From Symsagittifera roscoffensis (lineage: Eukaryota; Xenacoelomorpha; Acoela; Convolutidae): 64,000 bases of DNA. A program made the position numbers and the translations under genes. Every line of letters begins with the position of its first letter. The first letter of the stretch is position 1. The stretch spans positions 89,999,845-90,063,844 of the forward strand of contig NC_087062.1 of the NCBI RefSeq assembly GCF_963678635.1, written 5' to 3'. Under the pieces are notes generated by a model that saw only the letters and a program-made list of their open reading frames with translations, was not told the DNA's origin and did not search any database. Below, piece by piece: positions 53,986-63,830 of the stretch.

Positions 53986-55439
53986 TCTTCATACCACGAT
54001 CATTTACAAAAAACAAGAAAAACAAAATAAAAACTTGTTAAATTTATTCTAAACTTCATTAATATTCTCCACAAAATAATCTGATAAAATTTATATCAAA
54101 TGAAGTAAATTAATTTATAAATTGTTTTCCCAAAAGCAGTAAATTTCATAATAATGAAAATTTGTAACTTAACTTTTCCCCAAAACTAGCAGTAAAATTA
54201 AAATTCTATGTAGTAAATTGATAAAGTAAAAATGCAGTACTAACCTTTTGATATTTTCATTCACTCGCACAAAAATTCTATCCAAACTCGCACAGCTCGC
54301 CCACGAAGAATTGTTTAAATAATGAATTTTAGTTTCAAGTTTTCACACTCAACACTCTAACATACAATAACAAGTTTCAAACTTTCCTTTAACCCGGTTG
54401 GAAAGGAATTATATACTAAACCAAACTAACCAACGCAGCTTACTAAACACCACAAATCATAAAATAACAGCATGACTAAGAAAAGAAAACCAACGGTACC
54501 CAAACCGGATTAACCCAGTTTAAAACTGGATAATTTATTCTTTTGAAGACTATTATAAAGTCTAAGAAAGAAATAATAAAACACAAAAAAGTCGAAAGAC
54601 AAACCCATAACAAAAACAATTTGATTTTTGAAAAAAGGACACAACCAACGGAACATAAGAAAGACCACCATAAGCTCAACATAAAACGTTATCACATAAC
54701 AGGACCTCTCACAGAAACCGCACGAAATCATACTCCCACTCCTGGCCTAACCCACCAGAGAGGACGTCCTGAGCATGCTCTATAGCCGGCCTAACCCACC
54801 GCGCTACATCCACGCTTTGTGACCACACTCCTATTTTTAATAAGAGGTACTCAAGGGTGAGTAACTCTTCAAAATAACCGAACTAAAACAAAAAGCTTTT
54901 GTGAAAACAACTAATCAAATTCATAATTAAAATATTGAACTAATAAAAATTTTATAAAATGTAAAACATACTTTGCAGTATATAGATCAGCATACAACAA
55001 CAAAGACGAACATCCAAAGACAAAGTGATCCCACTACACTCGAAAAAGTATGGCCAACCACAACCAAAATGCCGTCCACAATCACAACTCAAAAGATTTA
55101 GAGTACGACTTGACTTCGCAGAAAAGGACTTCATTGAACTAGACCAATGACCACCTCGATGTTCAAGTATACGTACAGATCCGAGTTACAAGGCATCCCC
55201 TCCACGCACAATCTCCACGCCATTCCCAGACGCGGCTGAACACAAAACAAGTTCTCTACATAATACAGAAAAACCCGTCATAGCAAACCATTTTGAAATC
55301 AGATTGATTTCGTTGGGAAACACAGTCGTTGTCACAAGAAGGTACACGAAGATACGATGTTCGCCCAATACCAACGTTCATCATCCATCCTTGAATTGCA
55401 GAAAGATAATTCTAAAAAACTCTGTAAAACCCGGATGGG
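53986..55439 (+). other. 3' untranslated region of element 1 with conserved blocks
   Basis: About 1.45 kb without a sense ORF, alignable by eye with 60773-62277 of element 2. Best-kept blocks are CGCACAGCTCGCCCACGAAG, TTTAACCCGGTTGGAA, CCTGGCCTAACCCACCAGAG, CTACATCCACGCTTTGTGAC and a stretch of about 100 bp around 55100-55195 with GTACGACTTGACTTCGCAGA. It ends CCCGGATGGG directly before the LTR; the short purine run GGATGGG is the only polypurine-tract candidate. Confidence 0.65.
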
Positions 55440-55849
55440 TGGAACCTGATCTAAACTATATTTTATGATTGGATAATTTAGATATTTTACCACTGTAAAG
55501 TATTTAATATTAACCAATCATGATCCATCTAACTAACAACCCACTTATTTGTAAGTGCTGAAATTACTTGTAATTTCAGCACCAGAGAGATTTGAATTTA
55601 ACTTAGAAATTAGTTGTCTCTCCGAGAGAACTTCAGCAACCGCAACAAACCAGTATACCCTAGATCTATTGAGCCTAGCAGAGACTAGTTAAACACCCTG
55701 AGACTAGTAAGTATAAGAGTAAGATTAGGATCGGTATTAGACTAAGAAGTTGCACGAATCTATCCGGCCGAAAATAAGATAGCGTGACGAGCAGACGGTG
55801 TACCCTATCCGAAATTACTCTATGAGTTAACCACATCGGTCTTAACTCA
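55440..55849 (+). repeat. 3' LTR of element 1
   Basis: 410 bp. Identical by eye to the 5' LTR except for one A/T difference about 40 bp from the start (GGATAAATTAG versus GGATAATTTAG). It carries the same hairpin at 55555-55582. Confidence 0.95.
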
Positions 55850-55853
55850 ATGT
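55850..55853. repeat. Target-site duplication, right (ATGT)
   Basis: Matches ATGT at 37098-37101. The intron sequence then resumes. Confidence 0.85.
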
Positions 55854-56308
55854 AATGCTAAATAATAACACAATTGGAGTTTTAGGTAAACAAAGGAACA
55901 GTTTGGATTTTGGTCCTTCCCCAAAGAAACGGTGCAAAAGCGACGAATCAGCGGTTTAAACATTAACTCAATGTTTCAACCACTATAATTGTTGAAAAAA
56001 AAGAAGTTAAAACGTTTTCTTTCTTTTTTTGGTACAAAGGGGATTGGAAAATATTAAGGAGGTTAAGTTACGCAGAACGCTGAAAACGTTTTTGATCACA
56101 ATTTTCAAACTGTTTTTCTGGATCAAGACACATTTTTTGATATTTGAAGAACTTTGTTCAAAATAAGGTTGAAAACCTTTATAATGATACCGCACTTCAT
56201 CTCATTTTGTTGCAGAAATTGTTTTCCCTAACAACAACCAAAATCAATGCTCGTTTAACTACAAAGAACGGCGGAACAATCTATGATTAACAGGCTAGCA
56301 ATATTTAC
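55854..56308. other. Receptor intron between element 1 and the TM3 exon
   Basis: AT-rich intron with no recognised repeat. Before the insertion this intron would have been about 0.53 kb. Confidence 0.5.
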
Positions 56309-56598
56309 GACGAACAGCATGCTAAGTATGATGTTTAAGATAGTTATAATATTTTCGAGTTGACTGGCCTCAAATTTGCAGGTGCCCTCGGCCATGTATG
56401 CCAGTACGATGTAAGAGCTGACCCAGGTGCAGGGTAGTCCGAACTCTATCCAGGAGGGGGCCTTGAACTCGTAGCTGAGGGGACTGTTCATGAAGTAGTA
56501 CCTGTCCAGGGCCATGATGGTCACGTGAAACAAGTCACAGCTGCCAGCCACCAACAGGTACCGCACTCGGCATGGGAAGAACCTGAGCATAGATTCGA
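56309..56598 (-). CDS. GPCR-like receptor exon: TM3, TM4 and extracellular loop 2
   Basis: 290-bp minus-strand exon: acceptor AACTCCTCATTTAG, donor GTC|GTAAAT, two bases in and phase 0 out, matching the exon at 36886-37030. TM3 runs from a Cys (FFPCRVRYLL) to ALDRYYFMNSPLSYEF, which fits the class A D-R-Y motif followed by a Pro in the second intracellular loop. TM4 is FGLPCTWVSSYIVLAYM and the next loop has a Cys (EGTCKFEA) suited to the conserved disulphide with TM3. A further hydrophobic stretch (IITILNIILSML) ends the exon and is one helix more than expected. GC-rich relative to its surroundings. Confidence 0.65.
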
Positions 56599-57155
56599 CT
56601 AAATGAGGAGTTGCGACGGCACGTGGCTGTGACGTATCATTTTTTATACATGCCATGCAGCATAATCCCATCACGTATAATTTTTCATAAATTAATTAAC
56701 AAAATTCGCTGGAGTTTTTTTATATATTATTTGCTTTGTCAGCCAAGTTGGCCTGAGTAGATGTCAAAAATAATATTAGAATTCTTTAATGGAGAAATGA
56801 ATAAACAGCTTTTTAAATCATTTTAAAGCTACTTTTATTCATTTTAATAAAAAATCTATGTGAGGTATTTCGTTGATCATGTGATTCAAAAAAAAGTTTT
56901 AGTCGCGTAACTTTTTCTTGTTTGACGGCGCCATCTACAGAATTCTTGTAAAAGGTCACAGTTAGACTACTCAGAAAGGAAGGTTAAAGGAAAGTGTGTT
57001 CTAAAGATACTTACTAAGCTATTCTAATTCATAAAATTAGTATTCAACAGAACTAAAAGTTGTATTGAGTTAACAAACCGATCGTATAATTATAATTGGG
57101 CTAACAGATGAACAATAACGTCCAAAAGCTATTTTGTTTTTGCCAGGTATTGTTC
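56599..57155. other. Receptor intron upstream of the TM3 exon
   Basis: No recognised repeat or exon before element 2 begins. The minus-strand reading frame stays open for a short way upstream of the acceptor but includes no good alternative border in phase. Confidence 0.4.
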
Positions 57156-57159
57156 ATGA
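57156..57159. repeat. Target-site duplication of element 2, left (ATGA)
   Basis: ATGA here and at 62688-62691 flank the second LTR pair, so element 2 is an independent insertion. Confidence 0.8.
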
Positions 57160-57567
57160 TGGAACCAGATATAAACTATATTTATTATTTGGTTATAAAT
57201 TGGATATTTTATCTCTATAAAATATTTAATATTAACCATCACGATCCATCTAACTAACAACCCACTTATTTGTAAGTGCTGAAATTACTTGTAATTTCAG
57301 CACCAGAGAGATTTGAATTTAACTTAAAAATTAGTTACCTCTCCAAGAGAACTTTAGCAATCGCAATAAGCCAGTATACTCTAGATCTATTGAGCCTAGC
57401 AGAGACTAGTTAAACACCCTGAGACTAGTAGATATAAGAGCAAGATTAGAAACGGTATTAGACTAAGAAGTATCACGAACCTATCCGGCCGAAAATAAGA
57501 TAGCGTGACGAGCAGACGGTGTACCCTATCCGAAATTACTCTATGAGTTACACCTAAAAATAACTCA
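57160..57567 (+). repeat. 5' LTR of element 2
   Basis: Begins TGGAACCAGAT, ends AACTCA. Hairpin at 57276-57303. It has GTAGAT where element 1 has the donor-like GTAAGT. Confidence 0.9.
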
Positions 57568-57569
57568 TC

Positions 57570-57580
57570 TGGTGCGACCA
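57570..57580 (+). promoter_or_regulatory. Primer-binding site, element 2
   Basis: TGGTGCGACCA, identical to element 1. RNase H sequence starts immediately afterwards. Confidence 0.7.
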
Positions 57581-59302
57581 GTGAGGCTTCAAACTTCGGC
57601 ATCGGCGCAGCATTACTACAATCACACAGTGGAACAAACAAAATGAATCTTATATCAGCAAATTCTCGCTTATTTACACAAGCTGAACTACGACTCTCTA
57701 CTCTCATGAGAGAATGCACAGCTATAATATACACACTTACCGAATATGAATTTCTAATACTTGGATCTAAACATCCAACAGTCCTATTTACAGATCATAA
57801 ACCTATAAAAAAAAATTTTACACAGAAATCAACCCCAAACCATAGAGTTTATAGATTTCAATTAATTTTAATGAAATTCCAAACTAACATATAGTTTGGA
57901 CAGCAGGAAAAAATCTTGCACTACCTGATACATTAAGTAGAAATACACCACCTGAACTACTTACACGAAAAACTACAGTTGAAATACCACAAAATATTAA
58001 ATTCTATCTTGCAAAAAATGAAACATCACCCAGATTGGAATGCAAATATGCAGTAAAAACTGATATAGATCAGTCACAAATAAATAACTTACAACATTTC
58101 CCACTTTATTTAGATTATCAAAATAACCACTATGAAGTAGACCTATTAGGAACATCCACATTCAAACCAATACCCTATTCACATTGGATAAAAAATAATA
58201 CTCAACAAAAAACAATCAAACAACAACCACACAAAAAAGACACCTTTCCATTGATAGAAAAATAAAATTTAACTGATAAAATAAATTTATCAGGACCACC
58301 AATAAATAATTCAAAATACACGATAAATCAAGTTTTTAATCTTCATGCCCCACTCGACACAATTCCTTTATCAAAAATAGAAGTTGAAAATATTTTTCTA
58401 CCACCAACAGAAAAAATTACACTACAGTTATTACAGAAATATCAAAACTTTGATCCCGTGATTCGCCAACTCAAATCATGCCACAAGTATAAAACAAAAC
58501 CAACAAAAGCTGATACAACAATATTAGGAAATAAAACACTCCTCCGACACTTTAGAAAATACAATAATACAACTATTAATGAAATCACAGACCTTTTAGA
58601 ATATCAAACACCCGATTTTAAAAAACCCTGCCTCCTTCTCAGCATGATGCTGATAGCATTTGATATATCCCATACACAACATACAAGAGGACACTCAGGA
58701 TCAGAAAAGACATATTCAAATTTTACACAAAATTTTTACTTCCCAAATGCACCAAATTGGATTAAAGTATTATGCAACGATTGCATAATATGTCAATTAA
58801 ATAAACCTTATCCAAATCAAAAACAAATAGCAACAAAACAAGATTTTAAAGGACAAAGTCTATATTTCAATCATAGAATTTCATTCGACACAAAAGGACC
58901 AATTTCACCATCCTCCGAAGGAAATTCTTATATTATGGTAATTGTTGATGCCTTTACACACTACGTAGCACTCAACCCAGTACCACATTGTAATGCTTAC
59001 TACGCATACACAACACTTTACGAACATTGGATAGCTAAATTCGGACTACCAGAAATACTAGTCACAGATAACGGCACAGAATTCATTAACAACGAAATCA
59101 TCACATTATGCCACCTATATAATATCAAACATAAACCACGTACATCTCATGCACCTTGGACAAATGGATTAGTCGAAGGTATGAACCGTTCACTACAAGA
59201 ATACCTCAGATGCATCATTAATGGAAATGATACACGATATACTGAATGGTCAACAGATGTGAAATTATTCCCATTATCCTATAAATCACAAATAACAACA
59301 AC
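57581..59302 (+). pseudogene. Truncated RNase H and integrase of element 2
   Basis: Starts inside RNase H at the ASNFGIGAALLQ block and runs to the integrase core, including CNDCIICQ, FDTKGPISP, VTDNGTEF and VEGMNRSLQEYL. There is a one-base loss near 57875 and TAA 58261-58263. The sequence ends at SQITTT, where element 1 continues into LGMSPYE. RT and the GPY/F end are absent, so it cannot encode a working enzyme set. Confidence 0.85.
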
Positions 59303-59639
59303 CTTCTCAAAACCCCCTTTCCGACCTATACAATCCCACAGCCAACATACATCTCGCTACACTCCTTCTCAAGTAACCCCAACATACTCCCCATTCAATA
59401 ATGAACGCTCCACCAACAACTCCCCTGATAATATCCAACTTTCTGAAGAACTAGATAATTTCATAACACTCCAACAACAATTGCTATCTCCCCACACCCT
59501 CACTATTCACCAATTATCATCAACAATAACATCATCAAATCCACCAACACCCACACCAATTTCAGATTATACTCCATCATTAACTCTACCTTCAAATAAC
59601 CCTACCTTTATTTCCCCAATATACACTAAATCAATCTGA
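58458..59639 (+). CDS. Chimeric ORF: integrase core fused to accessory ORF N-part
   Basis: A 393-codon open frame made by the second deletion. Codons 1 to about 280 are integrase zinc finger and DDE core; codons from FSKPPFRP on (59303) come from the Pro/Ser-rich N-terminal region of the accessory ORF. The join is exactly in frame. It ends at TGA 59637-59639. Whether it is expressed is unknown; no promoter other than the LTR is visible. Confidence 0.7.
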   Translation: MIRQLKSCHKYKTKPTKADTTILGNKTLLRHFRKYNNTTINEITDLLEYQTPDFKKPCLLLSMMLIAFDISHTQHTRGHSGSEKTYSNFTQNFYFPNAPNWIKVLCNDCIICQLNKPYPNQKQIATKQDFKGQSLYFNHRISFDTKGPISPSSEGNSYIMVIVDAFTHYVALNPVPHCNAYYAYTTLYEHWIAKFGLPEILVTDNGTEFINNEIITLCHLYNIKHKPRTSHAPWTNGLVEGMNRSLQEYLRCIINGNDTRYTEWSTDVKLFPLSYKSQITTTFSKPPFRPIQSHSQHTSRYTPSQVTPTYSPFNNERSTNNSPDNIQLSEELDNFITLQQQLLSPHTLTIHQLSSTITSSNPPTPTPISDYTPSLTLPSNNPTFISPIYTKSI

Positions 59640-60687
59640 CTGTAACCCTGAACCACGTCATTTTGTAGATGAATATGTATTAAAACCCACACTTTATTGG
59701 ACAGCTTATTATAATTTCACTAATCCCCTTACGCTACCACTCTATAACAACACTATCGATATTGAAAGGAATAAAGACGAATTATTCACATGAACCACAG
59801 CACTCACTCCACGACAATTTACATACGTACGATATTAAAAATTTACTAAAAACATTCACTGCACCACGCGCTGACGACTATTCAATTGAATATTACGATC
59901 ATCAGATCTAATCAAAACCAATTTCTTGATGACGATAAATTTGCAAATCCACAAATCACAGAAAAGTTTTTTATTAAATCATCATACATAATCACACTTA
60001 ACATACTAGATAAAAAAGCATGATCAGATTATTTCAGAAGCACTATCAGACATCCAAGCATATGAATCATTTCACAAAAAATTTCAAACATTTTCACTAA
60101 CCTTTCACTTCCTGACACCAAAAGAACGCGATTTACACCGCACACACGACATCATGTTGAGAACTAAGCAAACACATACTTATACTTACTATCGCTTTAT
60201 CCAAAATCATTTTCATTTACACACATCATCACGCCAACCCCACAACAGATTTCAGTTCATTAATTTCAAATACAGCTCACCATTTTTTCTAAACTTCACG
60301 TATTGCATTAAAAAGACTAACTTCCAAGGCATCCTCCGAAATTATGATCCCATCACTCAATTGTATATTTTTTGTCCCCTCACGAAGAACTTCAATGACG
60401 AAGAATTCCAATCTCTGATCATTCCGCATGAATATATTCAACCCATCGAAGTACCCTTTTTAGAATTCATCCATAATACTAAATATAATCATAAAGTTTA
60501 TAATCTAATCCAGAACAAACCTCATGAATTTGCAGTAGGCACCGAAGAAATAAAAACCATCAAAGCACTGCAATTGCTTTGGCCACTGTTTCAAACTAAA
60601 AACATAATACGCATACTAGCAAAACTACAAACTACCTCAGACGCTAGTCACGACATTTTCCCACACGGCTTTTTCCCAGATGACTAA
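59303..60687 (+). pseudogene. Accessory ORF remnant in element 2
   Basis: Corresponds to residues from about 95 to 602 of the ORF at 52088-53896. Between 59640 and 60153 it has stops and frameshifts and a deletion. From 60154 (MLRTKQTHTYTYYRF) to TAA 60685-60687 the last 177 codons are open and differ from element 1 mostly by conservative changes, with the identical ending FPHGFFPDD. Confidence 0.8.
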
Positions 60688-60689
60688 AG

Positions 60690-60772
60690 GTATTTATGAA
60701 TTTAATAATTTTCAAACTAACTATTTCAAAATCGAACTAACTATTTTTATCAGTAATTCGTATTCTCTTTAG
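60690..60772 (+). other. Candidate 83-nt intron, element 2 copy
   Basis: AAG|GTATTT donor two bases after the stop, ACTAAC at two places, and TATTCTCTTTAG acceptor. Same position as 53900-53985 in element 1. Confidence 0.55.
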
Positions 60773-62277
60773 CCTTCACATCACGATCACCTTCAAAAGA
60801 AGAAAAGACAAATAAAAATATAAACTCTGTTTTCCATTTTAAACTCTATTAAACCAACAGCACTAAATGTTGCAGTAAAAGTTAATTCAAAGTAGTAAAT
60901 TCATTTCTAAATTATTCCCCCAATATAGTAAATTTAAAATACGATGCAAATAAATTACCTTTTAACCCGAAAAACAGTAAAATATCACCTTAAAAGCAGT
61001 AAAAATTCATACGAATGAAAAGCAGTACTAACCTTTTCTATAACTTCTGTTTAAACGCACAGAAATTCTATCCACAATCGCACAGCTCGCCCACGAAGAA
61101 TTGCTTAAAATAATGAATTCAAGTTTTAAGTTTGCACTCAAACAAGCAATTACAAGTTTCCACTTTTCCTTTAACCCGGTTGGAATGGAATTATATAAAA
61201 ACCAAACTAACAACGCAGCTTACTAAACACCATAAACCATAAACTAACAGCATGATTAAGAAAAGAAAACCCACGGTACCCAAACCGGATTGAACCAGCT
61301 TAAAACTGGATAAATTTTTTTTTGAAGTCTATTACCAAGTCTAAAAAAGAAACAATAAAACACCAAAAAGTCGCAAGACAAACCCAAACCACAAACAATT
61401 TGATTTTTGAGAAAAGGACACAACCAACGAAACAAAAGGAAAACAAAAAAAATATAACACAAAAGTTAACACAAAACAGGACCCCTTAAAAACCAGCACG
61501 AAATCATACTCCCCTTCCTGGCCTAACCCACCAGAGAGGTCGTCCTGAGCTTGCTCTTCAGCCGGCTTAACCCTCCGTGCTACATCCACGCTTTGTGACT
61601 ACATCACTATTTTTGACAAGAGGTACTCAAGTGTGAGTAACACTTAAAAATAACTGAACTAAAACTAAAACGCTTTTGCGAAAACAATTAATCAAAATCA
61701 TAACTAAAAAATAAGAACTAACAAAGTTTTATAAAATGTAAATTATAATATGCAGTACATAGATCACGAACAACGACAAGAACGAGCATCCAAAGACTAG
61801 ACGAACCCATCACACTCAACCTACAGGATGGCTAAATACAAGTGAGATGCCGCTCACAATCACAGCTCATAAAGGATTTAGAGTACGACTTGACTTCGCA
61901 GAAAAGGACTTTATTGAATCAGACCAATGACCATCTCGATGTTCAAGTATACGTACAGATCCGAGTTACAGTCATCCCCTCCAAACACGATCTTCACGCC
62001 ATTCCCAAACCAGATCGAAACACAGTTCTCCACAACCAATCAAGAACAGACGATCATAGCAAACCAACTTGAAATCAGATTGATTTCATTGACAGTCATA
62101 GTCTTTGTCAAACGATAACTAACCACTTCCTATCGATGACTCCAGCTTCTTGGAGCTTTCTTCTTCAAGAACAAAAACAAAACAGGAAATGATGCTCGTC
62201 AAACAACAAGGACCAACATCCATCCTTCATTACAGATAGAAGATCTAAGATTCAAAACTCTGTAAGCCCCGGATGGG
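60773..62277 (+). other. 3' untranslated region of element 2
   Basis: Colinear with 53986-55439. Conserved blocks listed there are all present, plus an unmatched insert near 62115-62215. Ends CCCCGGATGGG before the LTR. Confidence 0.65.
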
Positions 62278-62687
62278 TGGAACCAGATACAAACTATATT
62301 TATTATTTGGTTATAAAAAAGGATATTTTATCTCTATAAAATATTTAATATTTACCAATCACGATCCATCTAACTAACAACCCACTTTCTTGTAAGTGCT
62401 GAAATTACTTGTAATTTCGGCACCAAAGAGATTTGAATTTAACTCAGAAATTAGTTACCTCTCCAAGAGAACTTTAGCAATCGCACTGAGCCAGTATACT
62501 CTAGACCTATTGAGCCTAGCAGAGACTAGTTAAGCACCCTGAGACTAGTAGATATAAGAGTAAGATTAGGATCGGTATTAGACTAAGAAGTTGCACGAAT
62601 CTATCCGGCCGAAAATAAGATAGCGTGACGAGCAGACGGTGTACCCTATCCGAAATTACTCTATGAGTTACACCTAAAAATAACTCA
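62278..62687 (+). repeat. 3' LTR of element 2
   Basis: 410 bp, TGGAACCAGATAC...AACTCA. Hairpin at 62396-62423 with one G-U wobble. Confidence 0.9.
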
Positions 62688-62691
62688 ATGA
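62688..62691. repeat. Target-site duplication of element 2, right (ATGA)
   Basis: Pairs with 57156-57159. Confidence 0.8.
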
Positions 62692-63121
62692 GCATCAGAG
62701 TTACGTATCATCAATAGAGGTTAAGTGGCACCGCTGCTGCACGGTAATTTCGAGTTACTACTACTTCGCAATAGTGTGATTGAACTGGCCAGTAAGTGGA
62801 AGTTTGAAAATTCTTATCAGTTTCAACTGATTAGTTTTTCGTTACTGAAAGTTCTGTATAGGAAAACTTATGAAAAAGAAACATTGTAGTTTAAAAAACT
62901 AGCGAAAGGCAGACCAGAGCTTAGGGCTTTTAAGACGAGGCGGCAGAGTTTCAAAACTGAAGCTTAGAACCAATTTTGCTCTAAACATTTATGATTGAAG
63001 TTTCCAAATCAACAGGAGGGATGCTGTTTTAATTGAAATAACACGGGCACATAATTATAACAGATGTGCCAGAAAATTGTGCAAATAATTCAATATAAGA
63101 ACTAATGCCGGCAGACATATT
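62692..63121. other. Receptor intron, nothing recognised
   Basis: About 430 bp without a repeat family from this window or an ORF with splice borders. Confidence 0.4.
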
Positions 63122-63499
63122 CAGGGGCGGATCTATGAATTTCATGAAGGGAGGGGGGCTTTCATAGGTCGACCAAATTGATTTTCTGAGCAATCCAAAT
63201 CACTATAAAATGATTTGTAACAAATTTTCTGCCCCACAAGCACATTTCTGGAAAAACAGGCACAAAAATTGTTTTTTGGTTTTTTTTTTGGAAAATTTTG
63301 ACAAAAAATAGCGTGTTTTTGCTGCGCGATCCTCCCTCAAAACTATTATATATATGCGCCAAAATAGTACATATTGGCGCCTTTAGAAAAGTTTAAGGGG
63401 CAGTCAACAGAAAATGGATACCTTTGGGTCGGCAGGGGGTCGAATCCCTGAGGGGATGGGGTGGCATTCCTCCGAGTCCTCTTCCTAAATCTGCTACTG
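63122..63499 (+). mobile_element. hAT-like MITE, well-kept ends
   Basis: Starts CAGGGGCGGATCTATGAATT and ends CCTAAATCTGCTACTG, which are inverses over most of 16 bp. Internal GTCGACCAAATTGATTTTCT, TTTTGACAAAAAATAGCG and GGGTCGAATCCCTGAG match the family. Flanking 8-mers GACATATT and GGCATTAT are only partly alike. Confidence 0.65.
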
Positions 63500-63589
63500 G
63501 GCATTATAACAAAACATAGCCAACACGCAGATGGAGAATTGTCAATGCGAGTAAGGAAACAAAGACTTTGACTTGCTACTTTGAAAAAA

Positions 63590-63830
63590 CTTCAATTTTC
63601 GAATTCAAAACAATAACCTTAGATCTCTTTGAATTTCTAGAGCAATTGTGGAACTTGTTTGATAAAATAAACCCAATTTGAGAAAACTGGATCAATAAGT
63701 AGATGTTTTTGTTCCACTGAGAATTCTGGAAACTAAACTCATTTTTCTATACTAGAAATTGAAAATGTTTCTTGAAAATGTTGATTTTTTTCCTGAAAAA
63801 ATATTATCGCGAGATATAAAAATATCACCA
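63590..63830 (-). repeat. MITE-like repeat R1, minus-oriented partial copy
   Basis: Inverse of the R1 middle: CTCTTTGAATTTCTAGAGCA, ACCCAATTTGAGAAAACTGG and ATCAATAAGTAGATGTTTTT, followed by TTTTTTTCCTGAAAAAAT and CACGTTCATTGG-like ends. Confidence 0.5.

Larger units (their letters stand above)
37102..55849 (+). mobile_element. 18.7-kb env-bearing Ty3/gypsy-type LTR retroelement (element 1)
   Basis: Full-length provirus-like insertion, 18,748 bp, bounded by 410-bp LTRs that start TG and end CA and differ at a single base by eye. The gene order PR-RT-RNase H-integrase identifies Ty3/gypsy (Metaviridae) rather than Ty1/copia. Its size is far above the usual 5-8 kb because of a 1.2-kb leader, a small ORF before gag, a very long gag, and three ORFs after integrase. 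Coding DNA is strongly A-rich, unlike host exons. Several ORFs carry stops or frameshifts, so this copy is probably not autonomous. It lies antisense in an intron of the receptor gene. Confidence 0.93.
57160..62687 (+). mobile_element. 5.5-kb internally deleted relative (element 2)
   Basis: Same family and orientation as element 1. It has a 408-bp 5' LTR, primer-binding site, part of RNase H and integrase, part of the 602-aa accessory ORF, the mini-intron, 3' UTR and a 410-bp 3' LTR. Leader, ORF1, gag, protease and RT are lost in one deletion just after the primer site. The end of integrase, the membrane ORF and env are lost in a second. LTRs differ at about 20-25 positions by eye, so this insertion is much older than element 1. 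Confidence 0.9.

Noticed and set aside
38767-54785. Alternative genetic code (TAA read as an amino acid) to explain the in-frame TAA codons
   Set aside because: The accessory ORF ends in TAA at the same place in both elements, and host exons behave normally with standard stops, so decay, trans-mobilisation or sequence error is simpler.
54715-54830. Embedded tRNA or structured RNA gene in the element 3' UTR (CCTGGCCTAACCCACC block)
   Set aside because: The block is conserved between the two elements, but I could not fold it into a tRNA or another known RNA by eye; kept only as a conserved UTR block.
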